64,000 nucleotides of DNA from Ctenosaura bakeri (Eukaryota; Chordata; Lepidosauria; Squamata; Iguanidae): positions 713,103 to 777,102 of the forward strand of contig CAOLHI010001303.1 in assembly GCA_948474755.1 (NCBI GenBank), read 5' to 3'. Within the stretch, counting starts at the first letter, position 1, and each line of letters starts with the position of its first letter. This document shows, in pieces, positions 10,301-23,307 of this stretch. The notes beneath the pieces were generated by a model, which saw only the letters and a list, made by a program, of their open reading frames with translations, did no database searches and had not been told where the DNA came from. The position numbers and the translations under genes are program-made.

Positions 10301-10489
10301 ATCAAAATACTGTGAATACTGACAGCTTGTGGTGGCCATAACACCTTCTTCGTTCATTTTTGTGCAAGGAAAAAGGATTCCATATTATACTTGAAAATCG
10401 TTCAATGCAAGGGTCCCAGAATGGATTCCTCATATTATATGTGGGCCTACTGTATTAGGAGAGTTTGAATCCTTATTTAAGATGGGAAG
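10301..10489 (+). repeat. Copy 2 of the 190-bp direct dispersed repeat
   Basis: Partner of 8508-8698; see there. The copies differ at roughly one position in eight to ten by eye, so the duplication is not recent. Confidence 0.85.
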
Positions 10490-10655
10490 CATCTTGCAGA
10501 AAAATCCAAGAAAAGAATAAAGAGAGAGATTAAAGAGGAAGATTTGACTTTCTCTGGCACATGAAGGAAGGCACTGTTCTCTTCTCTCAAGTAGGATCCA
10601 GGGAATCTGATCTATTTTTGCTGGAGTTCACTAAATAAATGCAAATTAAACTTAG

Positions 10656-10856
10656 GGCCTTACCGCATTACACTGTTATAGTTATATTATTCCACATTCA
10701 ACATTGTATGGAATCCTGGGGTTTGCAGTTTAGGGAGGGGCCTTTAGAATTCTCAGCCTGAGAGCTCTTTGGTCTCAGTAAACTACAAACCCCAGAATTC
10801 CACAGGTTGTTGAAAATGGAATAATAGCACTATAACATTGTAATGTGGAAAGGTCC
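10656..10856. mobile_element. Fold-back MITE D2
   Basis: Same family as 6448-6627: starts GGCCTTACCGCATTACACTG, ends CATTGTAATGTGGAAAGGTCC. Inner arms TTTGCAGTTTAGGGAGGGGC and the diverged complement AGTAAACTACAAACCCC. The flanking triplets (TTA/TAG left, TCA right) do not match cleanly, so boundaries are approximate. Confidence 0.75.
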
Positions 10857-10859
10857 TCA

Positions 10860-12560
10860 GCTGCTTGTTTAAGATGGGAGGTGTGTTTGGCATGTCCCTG
10901 CCTGTGGTAACCTAGACATGTGGACATGCAAACGTGCTGTTCAACAGTCATATTCCTAGAGTGAATCCAAATAGATTTTGTATTTCACTTCTCATGTACA
11001 GTGAAATACATACAGTGAAATATCAACATCATTGATATTTTTGTCTTTTGAGTCAACTTGAGTATTTCCAAAGTTTCCTTTTTTTAGGAAGTGTTATTTC
11101 TATAGTTTAAAAGGGTCCACTAACATTTTCCTAACATTTTAAAATGGTATCACTTGATGTTTTAAAATTAAATTACCAGGCACCAGATGTGATACTGTCT
11201 CTGAGGCTTCCGACATAAATTTAGCATTAATAAAAGGTTCAGGAATATCAAATGGGGAAGTGAACAGAAAAAAATTCAGACGACATTGTCGTTCGATAAA
11301 GGATTCCTTTAGGAGTGAATATCTGCATGCTTAATAAACCACCTGCAAATTTCAATCCCACAAAAATTACTTTGGCACCTTTTCAGGTTTCTACTATTAA
11401 TCCCTATGAAGGACTATTGCTACTATTTCGAGTTTCACACAGGGGTAGCTACAATGGAGCTTTATTTTATTTCCATTAGAACCACAACATAAAATGGAAA
11501 TGACAATAATGTTTTTGTAGCCTTGGAAATCAGCCATTCTCATGTTAACCTCCATAAACAAGATGCTTAATTTTTTGAGGGAGCATTTTAGAACCCCATG
11601 GCAAATTCCGGTTTATCTTGCAGTAGTGAAATGTTGCAGAACAGAATCATATGTGTTGTGACAGAAGAAGACATTTAAATCTGTTTCCTTGAATCAGTTT
11701 TCATTTGAAAAACTGTAGGGGATTTTAAAAATTCCAGCGTTTGGGTATTAGCATAGGCTGGTGGGGGGTGGGGGGAATAATCCCAATGGCAAGAATCAGT
11801 GGCTAAGATCCTGTATCATACTGGTACAACATATCTCCACTTTCTGTCTCTCTCCCTGTATGCACAATCTACCTTTCTACCATTGAGCAGGTCCCACTCA
11901 TGGCCATTTAGTGAAAGAGCAGCCAGGTACCAGCCAGAAGTGCACTGGACATGTAAAGAAAACTCTGGTCTCCCAGACCTCCAGAGGACCCCTGGGTGAT
12001 CTGAGACAATAATCTTTTCATCTACATCTAATTCAGGAACAAAGTCAACTATGACCTGAATGACCCCTGCCCTGTCTTGGCCATGGAATGACCATGGGTT
12101 TAGATATCTCAGTGGACAAACATAGGTTATGCACTCACAGGGTTGTTGTTGGAAGGAGATGCAGGATTCCTCCTTCCTTAATGACCCTAAAAAGAGCTGT
12201 CTATTTCTAACAACCACAATCCAGGCCCTACTTTTGTCATCTAGAAGGAGATATCATTTGCTGTCCTGAAAGGAGAGAGAGATAAACAATGCCATCCAAA
12301 TTCTGTATTGAGATATGAGGTGAGAGAGGCAACAGATCAGAGAGGTGATAAATCACTGTTCTGTCCCACTTCTACTGTCTTCCAATGTTTTTTAGCCCAC
12401 CCACTCATCCTTGAATTTACTACAGGCTTCAGCTGGTTGTCTTTTGAGAATTTTCATAGGAATTTTGCTTCTCCCTTGGCCTTCTGTCCTAAGCACAAGT
12501 CAACAAGTGCCTACAGCAGCAGGTTGGTATGTAGGAGTGGTGGATTAGTCAGTCCAGTCT
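10860..12560. other. No recognised gene or repeat
   Basis: AT-rich DNA without a recognised element. A G-rich run lies at 11762-11775. The longest frames (11816-12217 on -, 133 codons) have no domain that could be named. Confidence 0.45.
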
Positions 12561-12562
12561 GA

Positions 12563-12994
12563 GGCCCTTTCTGCAACTTACCTTTTCTTGGTGCTGGGGT
12601 GTGGGGATCACGTGAGCAGCCTCTTTTGAGAGGCTCTCATGTCCCTGCTGCTTCACCTCTGCTGTTGCTGCCTGCCGGCTGGCAGGAACCATGAGAGCTC
12701 CGCCTCTTCTTTCCGCAGTGCAGCCAGGCATTTCCCCAGGCTGTGCTAGGGGAGGAAGCGTGAGCACCGCAGCTCCAGAAGCTCCGCATGCACAGTAAGT
12801 GCGCGCGGGGTCCTGGAGCAATGCGCAATTGCTCACCATTTTTGGCTACAAGCCAAAAATGAAATAGTGCACGATTGGCGCCTACCAGCCCCAGCATCAT
12901 CACGTGATTGCGAGGACATCGTCTGAAATGCTCCTTGCAATTGTGCAATGCTTTGGAGGCTCTTTCACATGGCAAATGCCATGCGAAAAGAGCC
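12563..12994 (-). mobile_element. GGCC-ended non-autonomous element A1, TGA target duplication
   Basis: 432 bp, begins GGCCCTTTCTGCAACTTACC and ends GCCATGCGAAAAGAGCC. TGA flanks both ends exactly (12560-12562, 12995-12997). The GC-rich core (GCAGTGCAGCCAGGCATTTC) matches 13191-13611 and 29048-29464; those two lie in the opposite orientation. Its ends match the Harbinger right end. Confidence 0.85.
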
Positions 12995-13190
12995 TGAATC
13001 AAGAAGCAGGGAGAAACATGAGTGTGGTCTTTAGCTGGTCCAAAAGCTGTATCTGCCAGTCAAAAGTCCAGGTACATCAGCCAGCAGAGAATACATAGAA
13101 TAGTCCAAAATGTAGTCAGCCTGAGGTTGAGGCAAAATAGGAATGCGAGAGTACTGCTAGGCAACCAGACAAGATAGCTGTTAGCACTAA

Positions 13191-13611
13191 GGCCCTTTCC
13201 GCATGGCATTTTCCATGCTAAAGGGTGCCTGGAGCATTGCACGATTCTGAGGAGCGATCTGCATGACGCACTCACAATCATGCAATGCTCCAGGGGTCAG
13301 CAGGTGCCGATCGTACACCTTTTCATTTTTGTCTGGAAGCCAAAAATGGTGTGCGAAAACGTATTGCTCCCAGGCCCCGCATGCACTTACCTGGCATACG
13401 GAGCCTCCGGAGCCATGCCAGTTGCACTTCCTGCCCCAGTGCAGCCTGAGAAACTCCCAGGCTGCACTGTGGAAGGAAGAGGCGGGGCTCTCGCACGAGC
13501 AGGCAGCTCGTGAGGAGCTGAAGCAGCAGGGACACGAGAGCCTCTCGCCAGAGGCTGCTTGTGTGATCGTCGCACCCCAGCTCCAGAAAAAGGTAAGGTG
13601 CAGAAAAGGCC
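13191..13611 (+). mobile_element. GGCC-ended non-autonomous element A2, TAA target duplication
   Basis: 421 bp, begins GGCCCTTTCCGCATGGCATT and ends GGTAAGGTGCAGAAAAGGCC. TAA flanks both ends exactly (13188-13190, 13612-13614). It lies 196 bp from A1 in inverted orientation, so the pair could fold into a long hairpin. Confidence 0.87.
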
Positions 13612-13824
13612 TAAAGCTGGGAGGCAATAGTCACAATATTTATTAGCAGCTCCTCCAAGGTCACAGGTGTCCCATTCATGCTTAATTGGATCAGCATTTG
13701 TTACTTAAATGGTGCTGGGCTTCATGTTTTTCCCTTCATCTCTCAATGAAGGACAGAGGCATGCTGTCTCAGCATCTGTAGCCACATTTTGCTTGTGAAC
13801 AGGATCCTCCACTACTCAGACTTA

Positions 13825-14005
13825 GGCCACATCCTCATTAGGTGGTTATAATGCTGTTATTCCACTTTCAACATCTTATGGAATCCTGGAGTTTGCAGTT
13901 TAGCAAGGGGCCTCAAGGGCCCCTTGCTAAACTGCAAACCCCAGGATTCCATAGGGTGTTGAAAGTGGAATAATAGCACTATAACTATCTAATGTGGAAA
14001 TGGCC
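13825..14005. mobile_element. Fold-back MITE D3
   Basis: 181 bp, starts GGCCACATCCTCATTAGGTG and ends CTATCTAATGTGGAAATGGCC. The two halves are near-perfect complements around the centre (AGCAAGGGGCC TCAA GGGCCCCTTGCT at about 13902-13928). Flanks are TTA and CTA, one mismatch. Confidence 0.83.
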
Positions 14006-14009
14006 CTAG

Positions 14010-15310
14010 AAAAAACAGCAGCTTCCTGGCAATCTGCCTCCTTTTCCTCCTCCTCATCTGAGTCCTCCAAGGGTTGTTATGATACCGTTACAAGAAAGAA
14101 GGTGTTTTGCTTACCTTGTCCTGATTCACCATGGTACTATGGGAAAATTGGCTTTGAGTGGTGCCTTAATTTTTTAAAAATATATTGACTTGATTATAAT
14201 TTAAGTTATTCATTTATTGATGTTAACATTTAATTATAATAATTAATATTTGGTCAATTTTAGTAGGTTCGTGCAGAAAGTGAAACCTTGGTCAATAACT
14301 GGTGAGCACCCACCAGTACCTTTGAGTGAAAGGGAGTTCTCTCAACTTCCTCATTGAGTCTTGGGACCGTAGGTGGGAAAGGGAACAATCTTTGGGACTG
14401 GACTTGATTGGCTTTCTCCTTTAGGGTATGGGGCTTGAGATGAAGGTGAACAGGTTTAGACTTCCTGGAAAAAGACCAGCTAGGGACAAGCTCAATTGAC
14501 TAGCTTATCTGATTCAGAGTGTATCTGCCAGTTCAACCATCATGGCCAGTGGCAGCTGGTGACTTTCCTGCCACTGAGCTGGTGAATCTGCTTTGGGTTT
14601 TGGTACAAAATTGAATTATCCAAGGTTCCCCAAATAGGTTCACCACCCTATGAATTTCAGAGTAAAACCTAGAGTGGTTTCACCACCTTACTGACATGGA
14701 AGCTGACGCTAGCATTGGCTCCATCCTACACGCTCCTGTGATATATAGTTTTGAGAAGTACTGCTAGAGTACACTAATGCTCCCTTGTGAACTATAGTAG
14801 TAGAGCTCTCTAGCAAAGAATACTGAGGAACTCACCACCATACTAATAATCCCAGGATCTTTGGCATAGACTCATGACAATTGAAACTGTCAGAATGCTT
14901 GGAGGTAGATACAGTCCCAGAATAAAGAACAACTGAGCAATAATACAGCACCTAAACCTGGAGAACTGGCATGTCCTCACACAATTATTTGGTCTTTCAC
15001 AGTGTAAAGTTTTATGATGGTGTATTTGATTCTGCTTCCTTAAGTTGTTTGATGGCTGTCTCATAGACTGTCACCCTGTAAACTCAACAGCTTCACCAAT
15101 CACTGCATTCACACTTTTGATGCATGTCTAACCTATAATCTGCTGGAAAAGTGGCTATTCTAGAGCAAAGCTAAATCTTCTGTCCATCATTTTCTGCTTA
15201 GTCATGGAAGCGGAAGGAAAAAAATGCTCCCAAAGTTTAGTAAAATTTGGTGAAATTCTAAAGAGATTTCAGAGTGGATGGGGATTGAACTATTTTAGTC
15301 CCTAAAACTT
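14010..15310. other. No recognised gene or repeat
   Basis: AT-rich sequence. 14270-14720 has a texture like part of an LTR or other moderately GC repeat, but no paired termini were found. Small frames only. Confidence 0.4.
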
Positions 15311-15311
15311 A

Positions 15312-15716
15312 AGCCATTTCCGCGCAACAACTCTCTTTTGTGCCGTCATGCTGCAATTCAGATCCGGAAGGAAGCATGTCAGCAACGCTACCCTCTGCAT
15401 CTGCTCGCTCCCTGCAGAAGGAAGCGCGATTGCTCTGCCCCTTCCTTCTGCAGTGCAACTGGGCACTTCCCATTGGTGTGCTGAGGAGGGAAGCATCATA
15501 ATTATGCTTCTGCAGCTTCAACGCAATGATAAGTATAGGAGCGCTGCGCAATTGGAGGTGCAAAATGGACTTCTTCTGTTTTGCAAATGCTGTGTAAGTG
15601 CTACGCTTCGTGATGGGATTGCAGCAGGATGGAGACAACGTTGTGCGGAAGCACAGCCTGCCGACCGCTGCCATCCTATGGCAGAAGCGTGACAGTGACG
15701 TTGTGCAGAAAGGGCC
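15312..15716 (+). mobile_element. GGCC-ended non-autonomous element C, TTA target duplication
   Basis: 405 bp, left end AGCCATTTCCGCGCAACAAC (first base changed from G), right end ACGTTGTGCAGAAAGGGCC. The termini CGCAACAAC and GTTGTGCAG pair. TTA flanks both sides (15309-15311, 15717-15719). The core (CCTTCCTTCTGCAGTGCAAC) resembles elements A1-A3 but is diverged. Confidence 0.8.
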
Positions 15717-15719
15717 TTA

Positions 15720-18700
15720 GTGTGACATGAGATAGCTGGGTGTTCCATTCTATTCCCACAGGCATCCTTTTGGCCCACTTTTCATTAAATATGACTAGGA
15801 TGCTTCACAGAATCTTAGTGTTTGCTGCAAGTAGCTGGTAATTTTTAACAAAAAGGGAGAGGTTAAAAAAAGGACTGGAGAGAAGGAACTACCAGCAAAC
15901 TAAAACACACTGAAAATTACTTAGAATGTCCCTTAATGCCACCAATTTGAGGGTGAAGATTTCCTACAGAAATGGAGTTTGTATTTTTCAGCCCACCTGA
16001 ACAATTCCTAAAATGGTTTTTAATTGTGACTTTAAAAACAAAACAAGGCATGGTGGATCCAGGGAGGGTTGTATGAATACCTTTGAGGAACCTGTAGAGA
16101 ATTCAAGGTTTGATTTGTCTAGGAGGACATGGTGTGCATAGAACAATCACTTTTACCCCACCCCCATCAGCCCAATTGACGAGAGAGAGAGAGATGGGAG
16201 AATCTAGTTACATATCTTCTGCTTCATGTTCAGTTTGGGTTGAGTCTGTGAAGTTAGGAAGAAGGTAAAGTTTATAATGAGACATGAGTGATGACTCCTT
16301 CAACCTCCCAATTACATCAAGTTCAACCATATTTTCAAGACGTTGTCGCTGTCCTATGCCCTTTCCCATTTGTTCTTGTAAACTGTAGTGATTATCATCT
16401 TGATCATCTTGTATGTGGCAAATTAAAACACAGTTCACAAGGAGGTGATGACCCCTTTTTAAGAACTCTTCAATTATCTGGGAGAAGGATATAATTATGA
16501 GGCCATTACAGTGTGTAAAGCCAAAAAGAAAAAAAAAGTACATAAGGACATAAATTGCAGTTAAACAGTGGTTTTCTACATCTCATGTATCAAAAATTGT
16601 ACCAGAAGGGGAAAAAAGTTAAGGGAAAGTAAAGAAGTACTTTCAATGCACATAACTGGGTGTATTGAAAGGTCTATACTAATGCCATGTAACTACTTTG
16701 AACAAATGTTGAACTTTGAAGTAAATTGGGACAACTTGGATTGATTTAGATGAGATACAATGTGGGTTAAATCAGACTATTTTGGATCCAAAATGGATTG
16801 GCCTAGTCTGACCTGATTTGGGTGAACCTGGATCAATATTGTGGGGACTGGGTAACTCTGCCAGTTACATCATGTGATGAAAGCACTGTGATGGGTTGAT
16901 GACAGGGGAGGAGGATCTAGACTTTGCACAATGAGAAATTGAGCTTCCAGTCTGGAGCAAGAATCATGGCAACACTCTTCAACGTTTTTGGACAAAGGAG
17001 AGACATGACGCGAGGTCAATGTATTCATTTCTTGCTGCAGCTTTATGCACTTTTTTTTTCTGCATTAGCTGGTAGCCTCAAATCTCTGCCTGCCTATTAA
17101 CTTTGTGGGCTTTGAAAAAATGTATTTCATTTTTGGTGGTTGGAGAAACAATTTTAAAGGTGGTTAGCTAACACACATACACACAAACAGCCTGCATTTG
17201 GCAGGTGTAATTTGCTCTGAAGATGATACCATGTCACTGAATTCTAATTATTTTGTTTATACACACATACACATGTGCACACACAGCCCCCCACCCATTG
17301 GTTTCTCAATACTGGTTAATGGGAGATCCACAGAACTATATCTCCAAATTTCAGTTTTTATCAGGATCTGAAGCAGGATGTATTGGCTCTGAGTCAGTCC
17401 AAATCAAATTGGGACTCAATCCAAACTGTCATGTTGGGCTCTGAACCAAACTAGATATGCTTTGGGTCTTGTGCCAACAGAAAGGAAAGATACAAATTAA
17501 ATACATTAATTAATTAGAGAAATTGGGGGAGCCTTGCACAGTCCTAGTACCTACTACCCTTCTCCATTACTCATCTTAGCATTTGATCATAATAAGCCCA
17601 AAGGAATTAGTCCTTGGCTTCATTTCTGGGGCACCAACTATGTGGTAAATGAACATTTATCTGTATCTAACCCACTAATTTTGTGTCATGGTCTTTTGAG
17701 AGCAAATAAGTTAGTTATTATGTTTTAGTTTTCATAGCCTGGGATTCTCTCTAAATTTCCCCATCTATTGTTAATTTCATGAAGGCTTCAATGCTATATT
17801 CATTCATGTGGAAGTAAGCCCAACCAAACTCACTGGGTCTTACTTCTAGATAGACATTCACAGGATGGTACTTCCTGGCCTGTTGAGAAGTCAGGATTTC
17901 TCTAAGTCCATTGGGAACCAATCCAGCCCACCTCCAAGGTGTAGACCTGACTTGTAATGGACTTCATCCAGGATGAGATTTGACAATAGAAGAGGGAAGA
18001 ATGTGAGAGGGCTCATACCAATGAGGCATCCAGGTTTCAAGTCATACTCTGCCATCAGGAAACACGGAAACTGTCGATATTATTTACTGTTAATTCAACA
18101 GAACAATCCAAGAGGTATAGGGAACTACATTCTTCAAGGTTCATGACAGCAAAATACATTTTGAGCATACCTGGGGAAAGGCCAATAGCCAAAAATTTTA
18201 TGATGGGGGGAGGAGTCTATGAATTTGAATGTACTGCACTGCAATGCAATGCAAACATTGTCAGTCTCACTGCATTTTTCAACACCACACTGGCATTCTT
18301 ATTCTATGACAGTACTATGGCAAATGGTAAGATTTTATTTCCTTTCCACATAGACATTTGCACAGATTTTTGCATATGTAGAGATGTTTCTGCATACTTT
18401 TTTCATATCTAATTAATTTTTATAATGCAAATTTTACAGAAAATTCCTGGCAGATTCAAAGAATTCTATTTATTGGTTCTTTTGTCATATAAGAATCCCA
18501 AGGTTATAGCTAAAATAAGTGGCTTTTTAGAAGGTACTATCTCTTAGCATAGATCACCGAATAATACTAATACTAACAATGTAAGATTTGATATTAGGTT
18601 TGAGTTTCTCCACAGTATTTTGTTCAGTTGTAATTTATACCATACCTGTATTTCATTCTGTATTGTATTTCATATCATTTTTTTTTTAAAAAACTTTTAT

Positions 18701-20380
18701 TTTATTTAATACCTCACCCTTCTCCTGGCACAGGCTCTGGGGGCTTAAAATAAAAAATAAAATTTGAACTTAATAAATTGACTATATGAATATATTTTTC
18801 CCCTTGACAAAATTTTTTTCCATTTGTTATTTTTGAAATAATGTATTGTTGTATGCCCCATTTTTTCTCCTTCCAGATGCATCATGAGCATTGAAAATGC
18901 GTGGATGTCTGAAGCGAGATGCACTCCATTGCTCTCTCAGGAGGTGTGAATTTCAGTGTAAAAGGCAAACCTAATGAGATTTTTTTTTTCGTCTGTACTA
19001 CGGATACTGTGTTTCAGCACACACTTTCACATGGATTTCATAACAAATAATCTGAGTTTCATCAAGGGAAAATATATCAATAAATATACCATCATGCAAC
19101 TAGATTTTAGGAGATAACAAAGCGTATGTGCAAAACATCATTAACAATTCCACCCAGGGTAGGCATGTCAACCAAGGATTATGAACTGGCCAAATTTGTG
19201 CTATAAACCTAGACATGAACCAGAAAACTATAAACTACTGCCATCATCCATTGATCAACTGCCATCACCAGTTGATCTCCATGCATTTTGAGGTATAGAA
19301 GAATGAACCAAAATGAAATTCTACTGAATATACATAGTAATTTGAAATGAACCCTTTTAAAAAATTCCAATTGTGTGTTATTAAACAGAAAATGAGAGTG
19401 AAATATAAAATAGGCTGCATACAATAGGGGACTATTACCTGAGAAGAGATGTTCTTGAGAGGTCCTGTACCCAGACTATTCTGGGATTCAAAATTTAATA
19501 TGAGAATTAAGAACTGAACCTGGAAATTAGCTGACAACCCTAAGGTTAGCAGTTCTGAGAAAGCAAAGATAGTCAAGAAGATGAATGCAGGTGAAGCCAA
19601 GGCTGGAACTAGAAGTCACAAGAGCCACATGGGTGCAGCCAAAAAATAATATACCTGTGCAACTTGATTCTAATTTATCCTCCAGTAAAGTCTGGAAATG
19701 CAAGAAGTCTGACAGTACAAAATCAGACCTTGAGTTTTCCTAATATGTATGTGGCAATCTATGAGTTTAGTTTCCTTTTCTGCTTCTTAGGATTGTACTG
19801 GTATTCTCCTCCCATCACAGTTCTGTAGTGGGAAATGTGTAGTTTCCTTGCATGGAAGTCAGTGAATATTTTGATAAGCATTTCTCCTGGAGTATGATGT
19901 TTTTGTATTCGTTTTTCCTCATGTGCATGCTTTCGCATTCATTAAATCACACTTGTATAATTCTATATACATTTTAGAAGACAGAAAAGGAATATTTCCA
20001 TAGGGAAATGCAAACCCAGAGCATTTATTTGTCATCCCTGGTCTTCTACCTCATTGGCTACCATTTGAATAGCAGGGTGTTACCGTGCCACACATTTCAA
20101 ATTAACAGAGAATAAAGTAGGCAGATATGTTTTGGTGCACCACACGATCTTTAAGTCCAAACTGGGATGTAAAAATCAATATCTTCCTTCTATGCAATAA
20201 GATAATGATGACGATGATAGGGATTATATGATTTAAAAAGCACCTACATTGCCAGGCACTGTATAGGTGTGTGTATATGTATGTTTAAGGGGTAAAGCAC
20301 AGTAACAAGTAAATTATAGAAAGAGAAGGACAGTGAATAAGGAAAAGCCAAGGTGGACACATGTGCCTTGTGAAATATTT
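15720..20380. other. Long AT-rich stretch without a gene
   Basis: Contains a possible SINE-like fragment at 17808-17880 (GAAGTAAGCCCAACC...TCTTACTTCTAGATAGAC, a motif also glimpsed at 56065-56100), a short L2-type tail at 18690-18770, and poly(A/T) runs. No exon or domain was recognised; frames are at most 111 codons. Confidence 0.45.
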
Positions 20381-20382
20381 GA

Positions 20383-21186
20383 ATGCAAATATCGAAGGAA
20401 GAGGATGAAACAGATGTTCAGTGGAAGGACAGGATCAAAATACAAAATGACCTGGATAGATTGGAGAGCTCGGCCAAGGCAAACAAAATGAAATTCAACA
20501 GAGAGAAGTGTAAGGTCCTACATTTAGGTAGAAAAAATGGAATACAGAAATATAGGATGGGGGACACGTGGCTGGATAGCAGTACGTGTGAAAGGGATCT
20601 AGGAGTCTTCATAGACCACAAGCTGAACATGAGTCGGCAGTGTGATGTGGCAGACAAGAAAGCCAATGCAATTCTCGGCCACATCAATAGGAGTATAGTG
20701 TCTAGATCGAGAGAGGTACTGGTACCACTCTACTCTGCTTTGGTGAGACCCCATCTTGAATACTGTGTCCAGTTCTGGGCACCCCAATTCAAGAAGGATA
20801 TTGACAAGCTGGAGCAAGTCCAGAGGAGGGCGACCAAAATGGTGAGAGGCCTGGAAGCCATGCCCTATGAGGATAGACTTAGAGAGCTGGGTATGTTTAG
20901 TCTGCAGAAGAGAAGGTTAAGAGGGGACATGATAGCCATGTCTAAATATTTGAAGGGATGTCACGTAGAGGAGGGAGAGGGCTTGTTTTCTGCTGCTCCA
21001 GAAACCAGGACAAGGAACAATGGATTCAAGCTACAGGAAAGGAGATTCCACCTGAACCTCAGGAAGAACTTTCCGACAGTCAGGGCTGTCCGGCAGTGGA
21101 ATCTGCTGCCTCGGAGTGTAGTGGAGTCTCCTTCCTTGGAGGTTTTTAAGCAGAGGCTTGATGGCCATCTGTTGGGAGTGCTTTGA
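20383..21186 (+). CDS. CR1 LINE ORF2, C-terminal reverse transcriptase part, open 267 codons
   Basis: An uninterrupted frame matching the CR1 pol C-terminus: [102 protein letters not shown], and [13 protein letters not shown] at the end. The first ATG is only the first Met in a 5'-truncated copy; full CR1 pol is about 900 residues, so the endonuclease and catalytic palm (YADD) are missing. It cannot act alone. The lack of stops over 800 bp suggests this is the youngest CR1 copy in the window. Confidence 0.85.
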   Translation: MQISKEEDETDVQWKDRIKIQNDLDRLESSAKANKMKFNREKCKVLHLGRKNGIQKYRMGDTWLDSSTCERDLGVFIDHKLNMSRQCDVADKKANAILGHINRSIVSRSREVLVPLYSALVRPHLEYCVQFWAPQFKKDIDKLEQVQRRATKMVRGLEAMPYEDRLRELGMFSLQKRRLRGDMIAMSKYLKGCHVEEGEGLFSAAPETRTRNNGFKLQERRFHLNLRKNFPTVRAVRQWNLLPRSVVESPSLEVFKQRLDGHLLGVL

Positions 21187-21275
21187 GGGTGTTCCTGCAT
21201 GGCAGGGGGTTGGACTGGATGGCCCCTGTGGTCTCTTCCAACTCTACATTTCTATGATTCTATGATTCTATGGAA
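20400..21275 (+). mobile_element. 5'-truncated CR1 LINE with ATTCTATG tail
   Basis: Follows the coding part with the CR1 3' UTR (GGTTGGACTGGATGGCCCCT, GTCTCTTCCAACTCTACATT) and ends in the diagnostic short repeat TCTATGATTCTATGATTCTA. CR1 inserts without long target duplications and is usually 5'-truncated, as here. Confidence 0.9.
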
Positions 21276-21279
21276 AGCT

Positions 21280-23300
21280 GCAAGGGATAAGGGAAAGATA
21301 TAGGGAATAAGGGTGATAAGTTTAGACTTACCTGGAAAAGTGCACAGCAGGGCTGAGGAACCCCAATCCCTGGGAACATAACCTGTGTTCCTGGTACTAC
21401 AGGTCAGCTCTCTAGATTTCTTCAGAGGATCAACCCCCACTGCCACAGGGCACCATTTTCCTCTAGCTTTTCTATAGTCCTCTCCCCAGATCTGAGTGAC
21501 AGAGATGTTTTTTCTTTAGGCTCAGTTACTGGAAATAAAGAGCATTCAGCTAGAACATACTTTAAATGGGTGGTCCTATGCTTTGGTTTTGGACCTGCCT
21601 ACCTCTGGAATACAACCCCGGAGACTTTTTCTGAAATTTAATTTGACTGTTGGGATGAACACCAATGACCAGTGCACAATGAGACTAGTGTACAATGGGA
21701 TGTACATCACATCTGTTCCAATGCACATTGCATCTGCCAAAGTGCATCAGGGTCTTTTGCCAGTGCCCTGTTATGTGTCTCTGCATTTCACTAATAGGGT
21801 TCCTTAGCATCTCTGCTACATAGCTAAGTATACGTAAAGTGATAGAGATGGTGATACAGAATTTCAGTGGAGGATCATAGTTTTTTCCCCATTTCTTTTG
21901 CCATGAACAACTGGAGTCTCCAAGTCCTAGAGATGGAGCAACAGCTAGATAACAACATCATGATCATATATGACATATAAACAGACTTAACACTATTTCA
22001 TTAACATTTTATGTGTTTTCTGTTTTTTTATTTCATTAAGGAACTTTTCCAACTGTTAATTCATATACAAATAATTTTGTGATTTACTTATTCCTAATTT
22101 TCCCCATTTAATCTTTTGCCAACCATAATGGATAAATGAATCCATTTTCACAACTGGTCATTATTGTTTTAACTGCTATTACAGCTTGGTGTTAGCACTA
22201 CTCAACAGATTCAGTGGGATGGGATGGGGTGGGAAGGAGGGAAGGAAGGAAGGAGACCAGAAAATGAAGAGTTTTGGACACAAAATTTGTTGAAGCATAT
22301 ATTCAAGCACTACTTAATCCTTCCTAGAAATAATTCATTAAAAGTGAATGAACTGTGATAAGGCAAACCATGTTTGGAAATCGTGACTTGTGGGACATAT
22401 ATAACCACAAAACGATACTTTCTGGACTCCTCATGTCCAACTTCTTTTCTTTCAAAGGAAATCAGTAAGAGACGTACATTGCTGCTCCTGGAAGCAGATT
22501 TCCTCCTAAACAATCCTTTCACTCTCACACACATATATAAATCCCCCCCCGAAAAAAAACCTGGAAGAGAATGTTCAACAATTTCCAGTTTCATTTAGTT
22601 TTCCCTTTCATTTGCCCCTGTTTTACAGCGTTGGTGTTTGACAGGTTCTGAAACAGTATATTGAGCCTTGTACCACCCCCGAGTTGCCAGAGGAGTTCTA
22701 ATTGTACAGTTTCACTAAAATCTACTAAAGTAATAATACATGTATTCCCTAGTGGAGAGGTAGTTCTCCAAATATATAGTAACTGACCTTGGAAATGTCT
22801 TCAAGTTTGCTTCCACTGTTATTATACAGGACAGAATTACTGAGCTGATTCAAGCTGAGCTGAGAGGAATCTCCCACACTATGGGTAATATGTGCACCTA
22901 AGGTGTCCCTTAGAATTCAACTAGTTTTCTGGGCATATAGATGCAAACCAACAATATTACCAGCATGTTGGGACAGGAAACCTCAGAATGTGACATTGTT
23001 CTTCAATAGGTAAGGCAAGTTTTCCTAGAGAGTATACAGAAAGGCATCATCTTCTTGGTCTGTGCATTATTGGCTTGGTCTGTGCATTATTGGCCAATGT
23101 CAGGAATTCTGGAAAGAAAACTAGGGGAAAGTATGTATGCCTCAGAAGAAATTTATTCTTAGGATTCTAACAAAAAGATCTTTACAGAATCTTTACCACT
23201 TCATTCATTAAGGTGAGTGAATTAATCTGAAGAGATCTACTCATGGAAGGGTCTTTCTGACAAGACAGGGGTGGTTTTCAGGGATCCCTTTCTCCCTGCT
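21280..23300. other. No recognised gene
   Basis: AT-rich with a GGGAT/GGAA purine run at 22215-22255. 22520-22560 has a CACA/TATA run and a C-run. Frames of up to 94 codons show no domain. Confidence 0.45.
23054..23093. repeat. Two perfect 20-bp tandem units
   Basis: CTTGGTCTGTGCATTATTGG twice in a row (23054-23073 and 23074-23093). Confidence 0.93.
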
Positions 23301-23307
23301 GTCCTTT

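Noticed and set aside
14270..14720. Possible LTR
   Set aside because: Texture suggests a repeat, but no paired termini, target duplication or second copy was found in the window.
20418..20817. Frames antisense to CR1
   Set aside because: Shadows of the CR1 coding frame on the other strand.
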